Of a stretch of DNA of 64,000 bases, positions 49,791 to 59,666 are shown piece after piece. Position 1 is the first letter of the stretch, and the number at the start of each line of letters is the position of its first letter. Position numbers and translations under genes: made by a program. Source of the stretch: Mongoliimonas terrestris (GTDB lineage Bacteria > Pseudomonadota > Alphaproteobacteria > Rhizobiales > Pleomorphomonadaceae); contig NZ_MSIG01000003.1 of assembly GCF_001927285.1 (NCBI RefSeq), positions 1 through 64,000 of the forward strand. The letters run 5' to 3'. Under the pieces are notes generated by a model. It worked only from the letters and a program-made list of their open reading frames with translations. It was not told where the DNA came from and did not search any database.

Positions 49791-52721
49791 TCAGCCGGTG
49801 CGGGCGGCGATGGCGGGCTGATCGAAGGCGATGGCGGAGAGCGGGCGCGGCCGGCCGATGGCATAGCCCTGGGCCTTGGTGCAGCCGAGCGCCTTGAGGA
49901 GGATGAGCTGTTCCTCGGTCTCCACGCCCTCCGCGGTGGTGTCGATGCCGAGGCTGAAGCCGAGCCCGACGATGGCCGTCACGATGGCGCGGCAGTCGGC
50001 GCTGGTGGCGAGGTCGCGGACGAAGGACTGGTCGATCTTGATCACGTCGAACGGGAAGCGGCGCAGATAGCCGAGGCTGGAATAGCCGGTGCCGAAGTCG
50101 TCCATGGCGATCGAGATGCCGAGAGCGTCGAAGTCCTCCAGCACGCGGGTGGTGGTCTCGCTGTCGCGCAGGAGCACGCTTTCGGTGATCTCCAGCTCCA
50201 GCCGTTCCGGCGGCAGGCCGGCAAGGTCGAGGGCGGCGCGCACGGAGGCGGTGATGTCGCCGCCGAGGAACTGGGCGGGCGAGAGGTTGACGGCGACCAG
50301 GATGTCGTCCGGCCAGCCGGCGGCGTCGCGGCAGGCCTGCTCCAGCACCCAGGTGCCGAGGGTGTAGATGAGCCCGCTCTCCTCGGCGACCGGGATGAAC
50401 TCGGCGGGCGAGATGGCGCCCTGGCGCGGGTGGACCCAGCGCAGAAGCGCCTCGTAGGCGGTGGTGCGGCCGGTGGAGAGGTCGATGATGGGCTGGTAGT
50501 GCAGCTCCAGCTGGCTGGTGCCGATGGCCGCGGAGAGTTCCGCCTCCAGGAGCCGGCGGCGGCGGATGGCGGCGCCCATGGACGGCTCGAAGAAGCGATG
50601 GACGCCGCGGCCGTCGGCCTTGGCCCGGTAGAGCGCGAGGTCGGCGGCCTTGAAGAGCACGTCCGCGTCCTCGCCGTCGGCGGGCGCGAGGGCGATGCCG
50701 ACGCTCGTCTCCACGCCGGCCTGGTAGGCGCCGATCAGGAAGGGCTCGCCCACCGCGGTGATCACCCGGCGGGCGAGGTCTGCGGCAAGCTCCGGCGTGC
50801 TGGCGGTCTCGCTGAGGATGGCGAACTCGTCGCCGCCGAGGCGCGCCACCATGTCGCCCGGGCCGATCAGCTTCAGGAGCCGCTCCGCCACGCCGCAGAG
50901 GACCGCGTCGCCGGCGTGGTGGCCGAGGGTGTCGTTGATGGGCTTGAAGCGGTCGAGGTCGAGGTAGAGGACGGCGAAGCTGCTTCTCGTCATGGTCAGC
51001 GCCTCGAGCGCCTCCTCCACCCGCTCGCGGCAGAGGGACCGGTTGGGCAGCCCCGTGAGGGTGTCGTGGCGGGCCAGATAGGCGACGCGCTCCTCGGCCT
51101 TCCGCCGCTCGGTGACGTCCTCGTAGGTGTTGACCCAGCCGCCGTCGGCCATGGGCTGGTAGCTGACCGAGATGATCCGCCCGTCCGGCTTGGTCTGGTG
51201 GACGACCGACGGTTTGCGGCTGGCGAACCGGGCGAGGCTGCCGGCGATGTGCCGGGCGCGCTCCGCCGGGGTGTAGCCGACCACGTCGGCGTAGTGCTCC
51301 AGGAGCGTGCGCATGGTGACGCCCGGCCGCACCACACGTTCGGACATACCGTAGAGCTTGCAGAGCTGGGCGTTGCAGACGGTGACGGTGAGCGAGGCGT
51401 CCAGCATCAGGAGCCCTTGCGACATGTTGCGGAGCGCCGCGTCGAAGCGCTCGTTCTGCCGCTGGAACTCCGCGTTGAGCGCTTCCACCGCCTGGTTGTG
51501 GGTCTTCAGGTCCACCATGGTGGCTTCCAGGCGCGCGCGCTCCCGGGCCTGGTCGCGGAAGGTGGTGAGCGCCCGCGCCATGCCGCCGATCTCGTCGGCG
51601 CGGTCGATGCTGGGCACCGGCGCGTCGAGGTTGCCGCCGACGATCTCCTCCATGACGGTGGTCATCTGCCGGATCGGCGCCGCCACCGCCTGGCCGGCGA
51701 TCAGGCCGACCGTGCCGGCGCCGACCAGCAGGATGACGCCGAGCATGGCGAGACCGCGCCAGAGGGCGCGGCTGTTCTCGTCGAGGATCGCCTCGGGCAC
51801 GGTGGTGACCACGCTCCAGGCGAGGCCCTCGCCGCCGAAGGTAACCGGCGTGGCGATGCGGATCTCCGGGCCGTCGGCGCCCATGGCCGTCTCGTGGTGG
51901 ACCCGGCCCTCGGCCACGGCGGCGAGCAGCGTCGGCGAGAAGCCCGCCTCAGCGGCCGGCTTGCCCACGTGGTCGGGATCCACATGGGCGACCACCCGGC
52001 CGCCCGCGGACACCACGGCCGTCCAGCCGCCGCCGGCGCCGTGGAGGGGGCCGACCAGCCGCTGCACCTCTTTCAGCGTGAGGTCGGCACCGGCGACGCC
52101 GATCACCCGGCCATCCGGCCCGGCGATCGGCACGGCGGCGGAGGTCATCATGACGGTGAAATCGCCCTGGGCGCCGTCGAAGGTCTCCAGGTAGGGCTCG
52201 ATGACGGATTCCCGGCCCGATTCGGCCGGCACCCGGAACCAGTCGCGCGCCAACTGGTCCGCCTGGTCGGTGGTCGGGTCGTAGAGGTTGAGACGGGCCG
52301 CGCCGTCGCGGCGGATGTAGTAGTAGTTGATGAGGCCGTTCCGATCGTGGCCCGGTCGGCCGCGATAAAGGAAATCCCGCCCGTCGAGGGCGTCCGGCGC
52401 GAACACCATCCAGGTGCCGAAGAGGCCGCGCTCACCCTCCAGCGCGATGCGCAGGTTCTCCATGAGCTGCCAGCGATCCGGCCGCCCGGTCGTGATCTGC
52501 GCCTCCGCGACGGCGGCAAGACCGCGCGCCACCATCCGGGCGCGGCCGATCAGGGCGCGCACCTTCTCGGCGTTGTGCTCGGCACTCGTGAACATCTCCC
52601 GGTCGGTGAGGCGACGGGTGGTCTCGGCGGTGAACCACGCGGCGGCACCGATGACGACGATCAGGCTCGCCATGAGGACGAGCGAGATCAGGATCGATGT
52701 CTTGGTGCCGATCGAACGCAT
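49791..52721 (-). CDS. Cache-HAMP-PAS-GGDEF-EAL cyclic di-GMP enzyme
   Basis: 976 residues. N-terminal membrane segment (SILISLVLMASLIVVIGAAAW), periplasmic double-Cache sensor (about 35-310), second membrane segment (GLAMLGVILLVGAGTVGLIAG), HAMP domain, coiled coil, PAS, then GGDEF (RLGGDEFAIL) and EAL (YEALLRWVHP, with the downstream DDFGTGYSSLGYL metal-binding loop). Both catalytic motifs look intact, so it could make and degrade cyclic di-GMP in response to a periplasmic ligand. MRSIGTKTS at 52721 is the likely start; an ATG at 52748 is also open. Confidence 0.93.
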   Translation of the reverse strand: MRSIGTKTSILISLVLMASLIVVIGAAAWFTAETTRRLTDREMFTSAEHNAEKVRALIGRARMVARGLAAVAEAQITTGRPDRWQLMENLRIALEGERGLFGTWMVFAPDALDGRDFLYRGRPGHDRNGLINYYYIRRDGAARLNLYDPTTDQADQLARDWFRVPAESGRESVIEPYLETFDGAQGDFTVMMTSAAVPIAGPDGRVIGVAGADLTLKEVQRLVGPLHGAGGGWTAVVSAGGRVVAHVDPDHVGKPAAEAGFSPTLLAAVAEGRVHHETAMGADGPEIRIATPVTFGGEGLAWSVVTTVPEAILDENSRALWRGLAMLGVILLVGAGTVGLIAGQAVAAPIRQMTTVMEEIVGGNLDAPVPSIDRADEIGGMARALTTFRDQARERARLEATMVDLKTHNQAVEALNAEFQRQNERFDAALRNMSQGLLMLDASLTVTVCNAQLCKLYGMSERVVRPGVTMRTLLEHYADVVGYTPAERARHIAGSLARFASRKPSVVHQTKPDGRIISVSYQPMADGGWVNTYEDVTERRKAEERVAYLARHDTLTGLPNRSLCRERVEEALEALTMTRSSFAVLYLDLDRFKPINDTLGHHAGDAVLCGVAERLLKLIGPGDMVARLGGDEFAILSETASTPELAADLARRVITAVGEPFLIGAYQAGVETSVGIALAPADGEDADVLFKAADLALYRAKADGRGVHRFFEPSMGAAIRRRRLLEAELSAAIGTSQLELHYQPIIDLSTGRTTAYEALLRWVHPRQGAISPAEFIPVAEESGLIYTLGTWVLEQACRDAAGWPDDILVAVNLSPAQFLGGDITASVRAALDLAGLPPERLELEITESVLLRDSETTTRVLEDFDALGISIAMDDFGTGYSSLGYLRRFPFDVIKIDQSFVRDLATSADCRAIVTAIVGLGFSLGIDTTAEGVETEEQLILLKALGCTKAQGYAIGRPRPLSAIAFDQPAIAARTG

Positions 52722-52864
52722 GCAGCCGCCAGCTTGTGAGCGCAGCATTTAAAGTATGAGAAATGTGTTGGGCGCAGGTAAACGTCCGGCCGCGTTCGGC
52801 GGGAGGGGAGCGGTCGGGCGTGCGGTGCGTGTCCTGGCCCGGTCGGGCGAGCGGCGAAGCGGGA

Positions 52865-53233
52865 TCAGTGCGGCGCGGGCGGACCGATCAGCGCCTTGAC
52901 CTTGGCCACGACCAGATCGATCAGGAAGGGCTTGTCGAACACGGCGGTGAAGAGATCGGCGCGTCCGCGGGCGATCTCCGCCTGCGCGCCGCTCATCAGG
53001 ATGATCGGCATGGGCCCGTTGTGCCGGGCACGGATGGCGGTGGCGAGCTCCAGCCCGTTCATCACCGGCATCATGAAATCGGTGATGACGAGGTCGACCG
53101 GCTGGGCGTCCAGTGCCTCGAGAGCCTTGCGGCCATTGCTGGCGGTCAGGACCGTGTAGCCTTCGTCCTCGAGCGCGAAGGCAAGCACGTCGGCTATCAG
53201 GAACTCGTCGTCGGCCACCAGGATTGTCGTCAT
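52865..53233 (-). CDS. CheY-like single-domain response regulator
   Basis: 122-residue receiver without output domain: VADDE acidic pocket, phospho-acceptor Asp in VITDFMMPVMNG (about residue 52), Ser in ILMSGAQ and Lys in VFDKPF. Begins 30 bases after the KaiC-like gene and is probably in the same transcript; could relay phosphate from the hybrid kinase at 54872 or tune the KaiC-like ATPase. Confidence 0.93.
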   Translation of the reverse strand: MTTILVADDEFLIADVLAFALEDEGYTVLTASNGRKALEALDAQPVDLVITDFMMPVMNGLELATAIRARHNGPMPIILMSGAQAEIARGRADLFTAVFDKPFLIDLVVAKVKALIGPPAPH

Positions 53234-53263
53234 ATGTCGGATCCTGCCTGAACGATGACGAGG

Positions 53264-54694
53264 TCAGACCCTCGGCAGGTCGGTGGTCTGGACCTGCCCG
53301 AACCCGAACGCTGGCGTGAGATGCATGCCGGTGTCGGATATGACGAACTCTTGAGCCGTCGCGTCGTAGCTGCTGTCCCTGACCTTTAGAACTGACAAAA
53401 CCCTTTTCAGTTCAGCGCCTCTCTCCTGGAAGCGCATCAGTAACAAGTTATCCATGATGCTGGCAATGGACGGGGCCGGCGCCCGCGACGGCGTGCCCAC
53501 CATGTCGGCGGTCTCCCACACGGCGAGCGTGGTGACGTCGAGCGCCCGCAACTCCTGAAAGAGGGCGGCGAAAAAGCCCGTCATGCGGTCCTCGTCGGGA
53601 CACCGGCGGGCGAGCCCGCCGATGCTGTCGATGACCAGCCGGCGGATGCCGTTGCGGCGGATCGTCTGCAGCAGGCGGGCCGCGATGGCGTCGATCAGCT
53701 TCTCGCCGGGCGACACCCACTCCATGTGGAGCACGCCGGCGCCGCGTAGCCCCTCGATGTCGAGGCCGAGCGCGGCGCCCTTCATCTCCAGGCGGGAGGC
53801 ATTCTCGAAAAAGCCGAGGAAGCAGCTCGGTTCCTGGCGGCTCGCCTCGGCCGCGAAGGCGAGCGAGAGCGACGTCTTGCCGCTGCCGGACGGGCCGATC
53901 AGCAAGGAGGACGACGACAGGGCGAGGCCGCCGCCCATCACCCGGTCGAGGTCGGGGACGCCGGACGAGATCCGGTCGCGCCTCGGTCGGTCCTCCAGCG
54001 TCGGATCGGCCAGGATGGTCTCAAGCCGCGGGTGCACGACGAGGCCGTCGTCGGTGATCTCGAAGTCGTGGTATCCGCCGATGGCACCAGTGCCGCGCGT
54101 CTTCTTCAGCTGCAGGCGGCGCATGGACCGGACGCCGACCATGTGCTCGGCGAGTTCCACGACGCCGTCCACCATGGTGTGCTCCGGGCTGCTGTCGTCG
54201 ATCCGGGCGCTGGTGAGGAAAAGCACAGTGCAGCCGGCGAAGGCGGCGTGGCCCTGGAGTTCGGCGATGAAGCGCTTGGTGTCGATCTGGTTCTCCGCCC
54301 GCGACCGCGCCGTCAGAAGGCCGTCGACGATCAGGACCGTCGCCGCGTGACGTGTGATCTCGCGGCGGATCAGGGTGACGACGCCGTCGAGGCCTTCCTC
54401 CTCCAGGGTGTCGAAGGCGCTGACGTAGCTGATCTCGGCGCCGACCCGCTCGCCCTCGAAGAAGGAGAGGGTGGACATGAACTGCAGGAGCCGCTCGTGG
54501 CTTTCCGACAGCAAGGTGGCGACGAGGACGCGGCCGCCCTGGCGGGCATGGTGGAAGGCGATCTGGTTGGCCAGGATCGTCTTGCCCGACCCGGGCCGAC
54601 CCTGGATGATGTAGGAGGCACCGGCGACCAGCCCGCCGTGCAGGATCTCATCCAGGCCTTTCACGCCGCTGAGAAGACGGTCCAGCTGCTTCAC
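53264..54694 (-). CDS. KaiC-like double-domain ATPase
   Basis: 476 residues with two RecA/KaiC-type ATPase domains. Domain one: Walker A GRPGSGKT (32-39), SESHERLLQ in the place of the KaiC Glu pair, Walker B TVLIVDGL. Domain two: GPSGSGKTSLSLAFAAE, GFFENASRLEMKGAALGLD, Walker B RLVIDSIGGLAR. GTG start with AGAGG just upstream. KaiC is a cyanobacterial clock ATPase, but these proteobacterial versions usually occur, as here, with response regulators and kinases and without KaiA or KaiB. The KaiC autophosphorylation Ser/Thr pair is not obvious. Role: signalling ATPase, partner unknown. Confidence 0.92.
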   Translation of the reverse strand: MKQLDRLLSGVKGLDEILHGGLVAGASYIIQGRPGSGKTILANQIAFHHARQGGRVLVATLLSESHERLLQFMSTLSFFEGERVGAEISYVSAFDTLEEEGLDGVVTLIRREITRHAATVLIVDGLLTARSRAENQIDTKRFIAELQGHAAFAGCTVLFLTSARIDDSSPEHTMVDGVVELAEHMVGVRSMRRLQLKKTRGTGAIGGYHDFEITDDGLVVHPRLETILADPTLEDRPRRDRISSGVPDLDRVMGGGLALSSSSLLIGPSGSGKTSLSLAFAAEASRQEPSCFLGFFENASRLEMKGAALGLDIEGLRGAGVLHMEWVSPGEKLIDAIAARLLQTIRRNGIRRLVIDSIGGLARRCPDEDRMTGFFAALFQELRALDVTTLAVWETADMVGTPSRAPAPSIASIMDNLLLMRFQERGAELKRVLSVLKVRDSSYDATAQEFVISDTGMHLTPAFGFGQVQTTDLPRV

Positions 54695-54871
54695 ACCTCT
54701 GCTCCCCCGACGAACTCCACAGTGTGTGAATATTGCATGTAGAATGGGTTGAAAACAGGGAATCGCCGATGGCGTGGTCGGCCCGGCCCGCGGTGGCGTG
54801 GTGGAGCGGCGTCAGGCGAGACGCCGGCGCCCGGTCGCAGCGGGGCCGGTGCGGGCAAGGCCGCGGCCGCG

Positions 54872-56958
54872 TCAGCGGAGCGCGGCGAGCACGTCCGCGG
54901 CCCGGAAGGGCTTCTCGATCATCGGCGAATCCTGGAGGTCGCCGTGGTCGCCGAGGTGATCGCCGGTGACGAAGACCACCCGGGCGGCCAGCGCCGGCTG
55001 GCTTGCCGCGAGCGCCGCGCGGAAGCGGCGGCCGTCCATCACGGGCATGCGCAGGTCGCAGAACACCGCGTCGAAGGCGGCTTCGGCCGCGCGGGCAAGG
55101 CCGGTCGCGCCGTTGTCGGCGACCACCACCCGGTGGCCGGCCCGCTCCAGGATGTCGCGCAAAAGGTCCGCCACCTCCGGCTCGTCGTCCACCACGAGGA
55201 CGTGGCGGCCCCCTTGCGTGGTTTCGGGCGCTTCGGCGGGACGCGGCGGCGGAGCCGCCGTCTCCGGGGCCGGCGCGTCTCCGGCCGCGGCTTCCGGCAG
55301 GGCGACACGGAACCAGGCGCCGCCCTCCGGCCGGTTCCCGGCGGTCAGGCTGCCGCCGTGGGCGGCGATCATGGCGTGGCTGACCGCAAGGCCGACGCCC
55401 GTGCCGTTGCCGACCGCCTTGGTGGTGAAGAAGGGTTCGAAGATGCGCGGCATGACGGCGTCCGGGATGCCGGGGCCGGTGTCGAGCACCAGGACCCCGA
55501 CCTCGCCGGGGGCGGGCCCGCGGAGGGCGCGGACCGTCAGGCGCCGCTCGCCGTCGCCGGCGCCCATGGCCTGGATGGCGTTGATGGCGAGGTTGACGAG
55601 GACCTGGACGAGCTGGTCCGGATCCGCGTCGACGGCCGGCAGGTCGGGCGCTATCTCGGTCGCCACGGCGACGCCGCTGGAGCGGGCGGCGTAGGCCACC
55701 ATGTCGAGGGCGTTGCGGATGGGCTCGGCAAGATCCACCGGCCGGCGCGCCACCGGGTTGTGGCGGGCCATCTTCAGGAAGGTCTGGGCGATGCGCCCGC
55801 AGCGCTCCGCCGCTTCGCGCAGGCGGCGGATCTGGTCGCGCTGGCGGTCGTCGGCGCAGTCCTCCTCCAGCATGATGGCGCGGCCCACCACCACCGAGAG
55901 CGGGTTGTTGAGCTCGTGGGCGATGCCGGCGAGAAGCGAGCCGAGCGCCGACATCTTCTCGCTCTGGTGGAGGGCGTTGCGCTGGCGGGCGACCTCCGCC
56001 TCGGCGGCCTTGCGCTCGGTGAGGTCGCGCACGAAGGCGACGAACAGACGCCGCTGGTCGGGCCGGATCTCCGTGACGGTGAGCTCGATGGGAATGCGCG
56101 TGCCCGTGCGGGTCATCGCCTCCATCTCCACCCGCCGGCCGAGGATGCGCGACGACCCGCCGGCGAGGTAGCGGCGGAAGCCGGTCGCGTGGGCGTCGCG
56201 CATCTCCGGCGGCACGATGGCGTCGGCGAGCGAGGTGCCGAGGATGTCTTCCCGCCGGTGGCCGAACAGGGCCTCGGCGGCCGGGTTGAACTCCAGGACG
56301 CAGCTCTCCTCGTCGATCACCACAATGGCGTCGAGCGCGGCCTTCAGCATTGCGAGCCGGCTCGCCTCGCTCATCACCAGGCTGGAGCCGGAGAGCTCGA
56401 TGGCGCTGCCGATCAGGTAGGCGACGCTGTCGAGGACGGAGCGTTCGCCGGCGGTCCAGACGCGCTCGCGCTCGCAGTCGTCGAAACCGATGTGGCCCCA
56501 CCAGGCGCCGTTGACCATGATGGGGATGGAGAGGAAGGAGAGGATGCGCTGATGCTCGAAATCGGCGCGCAGATATCCGGTGAGGTCGCGGGTGTGGCCC
56601 ATGATGGTCTCGCCGCGCCGGCGCCGGGCCGTCCAGTCGGCGAACACCGGGTCGACCGACACGGCCTCGTCCACGTTGCGCGGGTCGCTGGAGAGCGGGG
56701 CGAGGCCGGGCGCCGCCCAGTCGAACCGGCAGGTCTGGCCGAGGCCGGCGCCGGGCAGCTCGTGGATCTGGAAGAGATACACCCGGCTGACCTTCAGCCG
56801 CCGCCCGAGCCCGGCAAGCACCTCGTCCATGCGGGCGGTCCAAGACCGGCTGGAGCGCAGGAGCCGCACCACGTCGGCGATGCCGGCGGCGAGCGTGTCG
56901 TCGCCGCCCTCGCCGGCCGGGCCGGGACGGGCGGGGGGCGGCAGGCCCGCGCTGGTGT

Positions 56959-56962
<4 letters not shown>
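54872..56962 (-). CDS. Hybrid histidine kinase (GAF-PAS-HisKA-HATPase-receiver)
   Basis: 696 residues, soluble. An N-terminal GAF-like sensor (VSRVYLFQIHELPG ... ILSFLSIPIMVNGAWWGHIGFDD) is followed by PAS (AALDAIVVIDEESCVLEFNPAAEALFG), HisKA with the acceptor His in IAHELNNPLSVVVG, an ATPase domain (NLAINAIQAM, DTGPGIP, GNGTGVGLAVS) and a C-terminal receiver (VVDDEPEVADLL, AVFCDLRMPVMDG, IEKPF). Its ATG overlaps the stop of the OmpR-type gene. It heads toward the KaiC-like gene 177 bases downstream. Confidence 0.94.
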
Positions 56963-57741
<779 letters not shown>

Positions 57742-57803
57742 GCCGCCAATCCTGTTCGATGCGGCGCGCATGCTATCAAGTGTCCGCGGCTTTGTCCCCT
57801 TTC

Positions 57804-57821
57804 ATTGAAACAATTGAAACA
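57804..57821. promoter_or_regulatory. Direct repeats upstream of the OmpR-type regulator
   Basis: ATTGAAACAATTGAAACA, two copies of a nine-base unit in a locally AT-rich stretch; a third GCTGAAAC lies at about 57846. OmpR-family proteins bind direct repeats with about ten-base periodicity, so an autoregulatory site is plausible, shared with the divergent gene at 57904. Confidence 0.4.
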
Positions 57822-57903
57822 GAACAGTCCCCCATTCGGCAAACAGCTGAAACCTGGCGCGCCTAGAAGGACGCATCCTTTCTTCAGGCAACGGATTTCA
57901 GCC

Positions 57904-58203
57904 ATGCGCTCCTTGTTTCGCCAACTGGCCATTGCGGTCTCCATCGTCGCCATCGGCACCCTCGTCGGCGGCATGATGCCGGTCTCGCCGGCAACTCCCG
58001 ACCCGGCGCCCGTCGTCGGCGTCAGCCCGCGCGGCGACCGGCCGGTGGAGCGGTCGGTGTGCCGCACGGCGCCCTGGCCCTACCGCCCGGGCGTCTGCCT
58101 GACCGCGGCGGACGGCCGCCCGGTCGCCGACGTGCGCTTCGTCACGGTGGAGACGCGCATCGGCGACGACGCTTCCGCGCTGGTCGCGCTTTCGGGCGGC
58201 TGA
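57904..58203 (+). CDS. Small exported protein of unknown function
   Basis: 99 residues. N-terminal signal or anchor (MRSLFRQLAIAVSIVAIGTL), a Pro-rich stretch, then a short domain with two cysteines (SVCRTAPWPYRPGVCLTA), probably disulfide-bonded in the periplasm. No family recognised. Divergent from the OmpR-type regulator, so it may belong to its regulon. Confidence 0.7.
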   Translation: MRSLFRQLAIAVSIVAIGTLVGGMMPVSPATPDPAPVVGVSPRGDRPVERSVCRTAPWPYRPGVCLTAADGRPVADVRFVTVETRIGDDASALVALSGG

Positions 58204-58371
58204 CCGGCGGTCACCGCCAGGCGAGACCGCCGCGCGGCGGCCTCGCGGGTCTTTGATGACGATCGCCTTTTCAACGCATCCTTCTTTTTTCCAAGGCATG
58301 GTTCTGCCGAGACATAATTCTTCTTGCATCGTTCTGGGCCGCTGCCCGGCCCGCAAAGGATTTCTTCCTTC

Positions 58372-58980
58372 ATGACGCTCTACGCCTTGAAGCCTCGGTT
58401 CCAGGATCTCTTGCGTCCGATCGTGGGGCGTCTTGCGTCCGGCGGGGTGACGGCCAACCAGATCACCCTCCTAGCGGCGGCCGGTTCCGTCGCCGTGGGG
58501 TTGGCCGTCACCCTCGTCCAGCCAGCCCCGGCCGCCTTTCTGGCGTTGCCGGTGTGGCTGTTTCTGAGGATGGCGCTCAACGCCATCGACGGCATGCTGG
58601 CGCGCGAGTTCGGGCAGAAGAGCCGGCTCGGCGCCTATCTCAACGAACTCGGCGACGTCATTTCCGACGCCGCGCTGGTCCTGCCCTTCGCCACCGTCGC
58701 GGTGTTCGACGGGGCGTGGGTGGCGGCGGTCGCGGTGCTGGCCGTGATCACCGAGGTGGCCGGCGTGCTCGGCCAGACGGTCGGCGCGTCGCGGCGCTAC
58801 GACGGGCCGGTGGGCAAGAGCGACCGGGCGCTCATGTTCGGGGCGCTCGCCCTCTGGATCGGCCTCGGTCTGCCGCTCGCCGACTGGGCGGGCCTCCTGA
58901 TGCCGCTGATCGCCCTCGGCCTCGTCGCCACCGTCGTGCGGCGGGTGCGGGCGGGCCTTGCCGAGGGGGGCGGCCGATGA
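58372..58980 (+). CDS. CDP-alcohol phosphatidyltransferase (YnbA/YnjF-like)
   Basis: 202-residue integral membrane enzyme with about six hydrophobic segments. The CDP-alcohol signature D-G-x2-A-R-x8-G-x3-D-x3-D is present as DGMLAREFGQKSRLG then AYLNELGD: the third Asp is Asn, a form I associate with the YnbA/YnjF subgroup. It transfers a phosphatidyl group from CDP-diacylglycerol to an unknown alcohol. Its stop overlaps the acyltransferase ATG, and a CdsA-like gene follows in the same way. Confidence 0.9.
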   Translation: MTLYALKPRFQDLLRPIVGRLASGGVTANQITLLAAAGSVAVGLAVTLVQPAPAAFLALPVWLFLRMALNAIDGMLAREFGQKSRLGAYLNELGDVISDAALVLPFATVAVFDGAWVAAVAVLAVITEVAGVLGQTVGASRRYDGPVGKSDRALMFGALALWIGLGLPLADWAGLLMPLIALGLVATVVRRVRAGLAEGGGR

Positions 58981-59666
58981 CGCGCCGGCTCGTCGCCAAG
59001 GTGGCGGCCGTGGCGGTCACGGCCTTCGCCCGCGTGGTCACCGGCGTCCGGCCCAACTGGGTCGGCGTGCTGCCGGCGCCGGGCCCGCGGGTCTACTTCG
59101 CCAACCACGCCAGCCACGGCGACTTCGTGCTGATCTGGACCGTGCTGCCGCCGGCCCTTCGCCGCCGCACCCGGCCGGTGGCCGGCGCGGACTACTGGCA
59201 GAAGGACCGCGTGCGCCGCTTCCTCGGCCGCGACGTGTTCGACGCGGTGCTGATCGAGCGCGGCCGCGCCGCCCGCAGCGCCGATCCGGTCGGGCGGATG
59301 ACCGCCGCCGTCGACGACGGGTCGTCGCTCATCCTCTTTCCGGAGGGCACGCGCAACATGACCGAGGCGCCGCTCCTGCCCTTCAAGGCGGGGCTCTTCC
59401 ATGTGGCGGCCCAGCGCCCGGATGCGGACCTGGTGCCGGTGTGGATCGAGAACCTCAACCGGGTGATGCCGAAGGGCGCGTTCCTCCCCGTGCCGCTTCT
59501 CTGCACGGTGACCTTCGGCGCGCCGCTCCGGCTGGAGCCGGGCGAGACCAAGGCGGCCTTCCTCGCCCGGGCCGAGGCGGCGCTGCTGGCACTCGCCCCG
59601 CCGGCGACGGCGGCCCGCGCCGCGCGCCCGACCCTCTCTCCGACCCGGCCGGCCAACACCCCATGA
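58977..59666 (+). CDS. 1-acylglycerol-3-phosphate acyltransferase (PlsC-like)
   Basis: 229 residues of the PlsC/lysophosphatidic acid acyltransferase fold: catalytic NHASHGD (NH-x4-D box), LIERGR, LFPEGTRN and VPVWIEN. One N-terminal hydrophobic segment. ATG overlaps the stop of the transferase gene; its own stop overlaps the next gene (ATGA). Probably supplies acylated precursor to the CdsA-like enzyme. The C-terminal 25 residues are low complexity. Confidence 0.92.
   Translation: MTRRLVAKVAAVAVTAFARVVTGVRPNWVGVLPAPGPRVYFANHASHGDFVLIWTVLPPALRRRTRPVAGADYWQKDRVRRFLGRDVFDAVLIERGRAARSADPVGRMTAAVDDGSSLILFPEGTRNMTEAPLLPFKAGLFHVAAQRPDADLVPVWIENLNRVMPKGAFLPVPLLCTVTFGAPLRLEPGETKAAFLARAEAALLALAPPATAARAARPTLSPTRPANTP

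Noticed and set aside
50430..52739. 769-codon plus-strand open frame
   Set aside because: Exact antisense of the GGDEF-EAL gene, low complexity, no recognisable motif.
53264..54694. A complete Kai circadian clock
   Set aside because: No kaiA or kaiB homologue is present and the KaiC phosphorylation residues are not evident; only the ATPase fold is supported.
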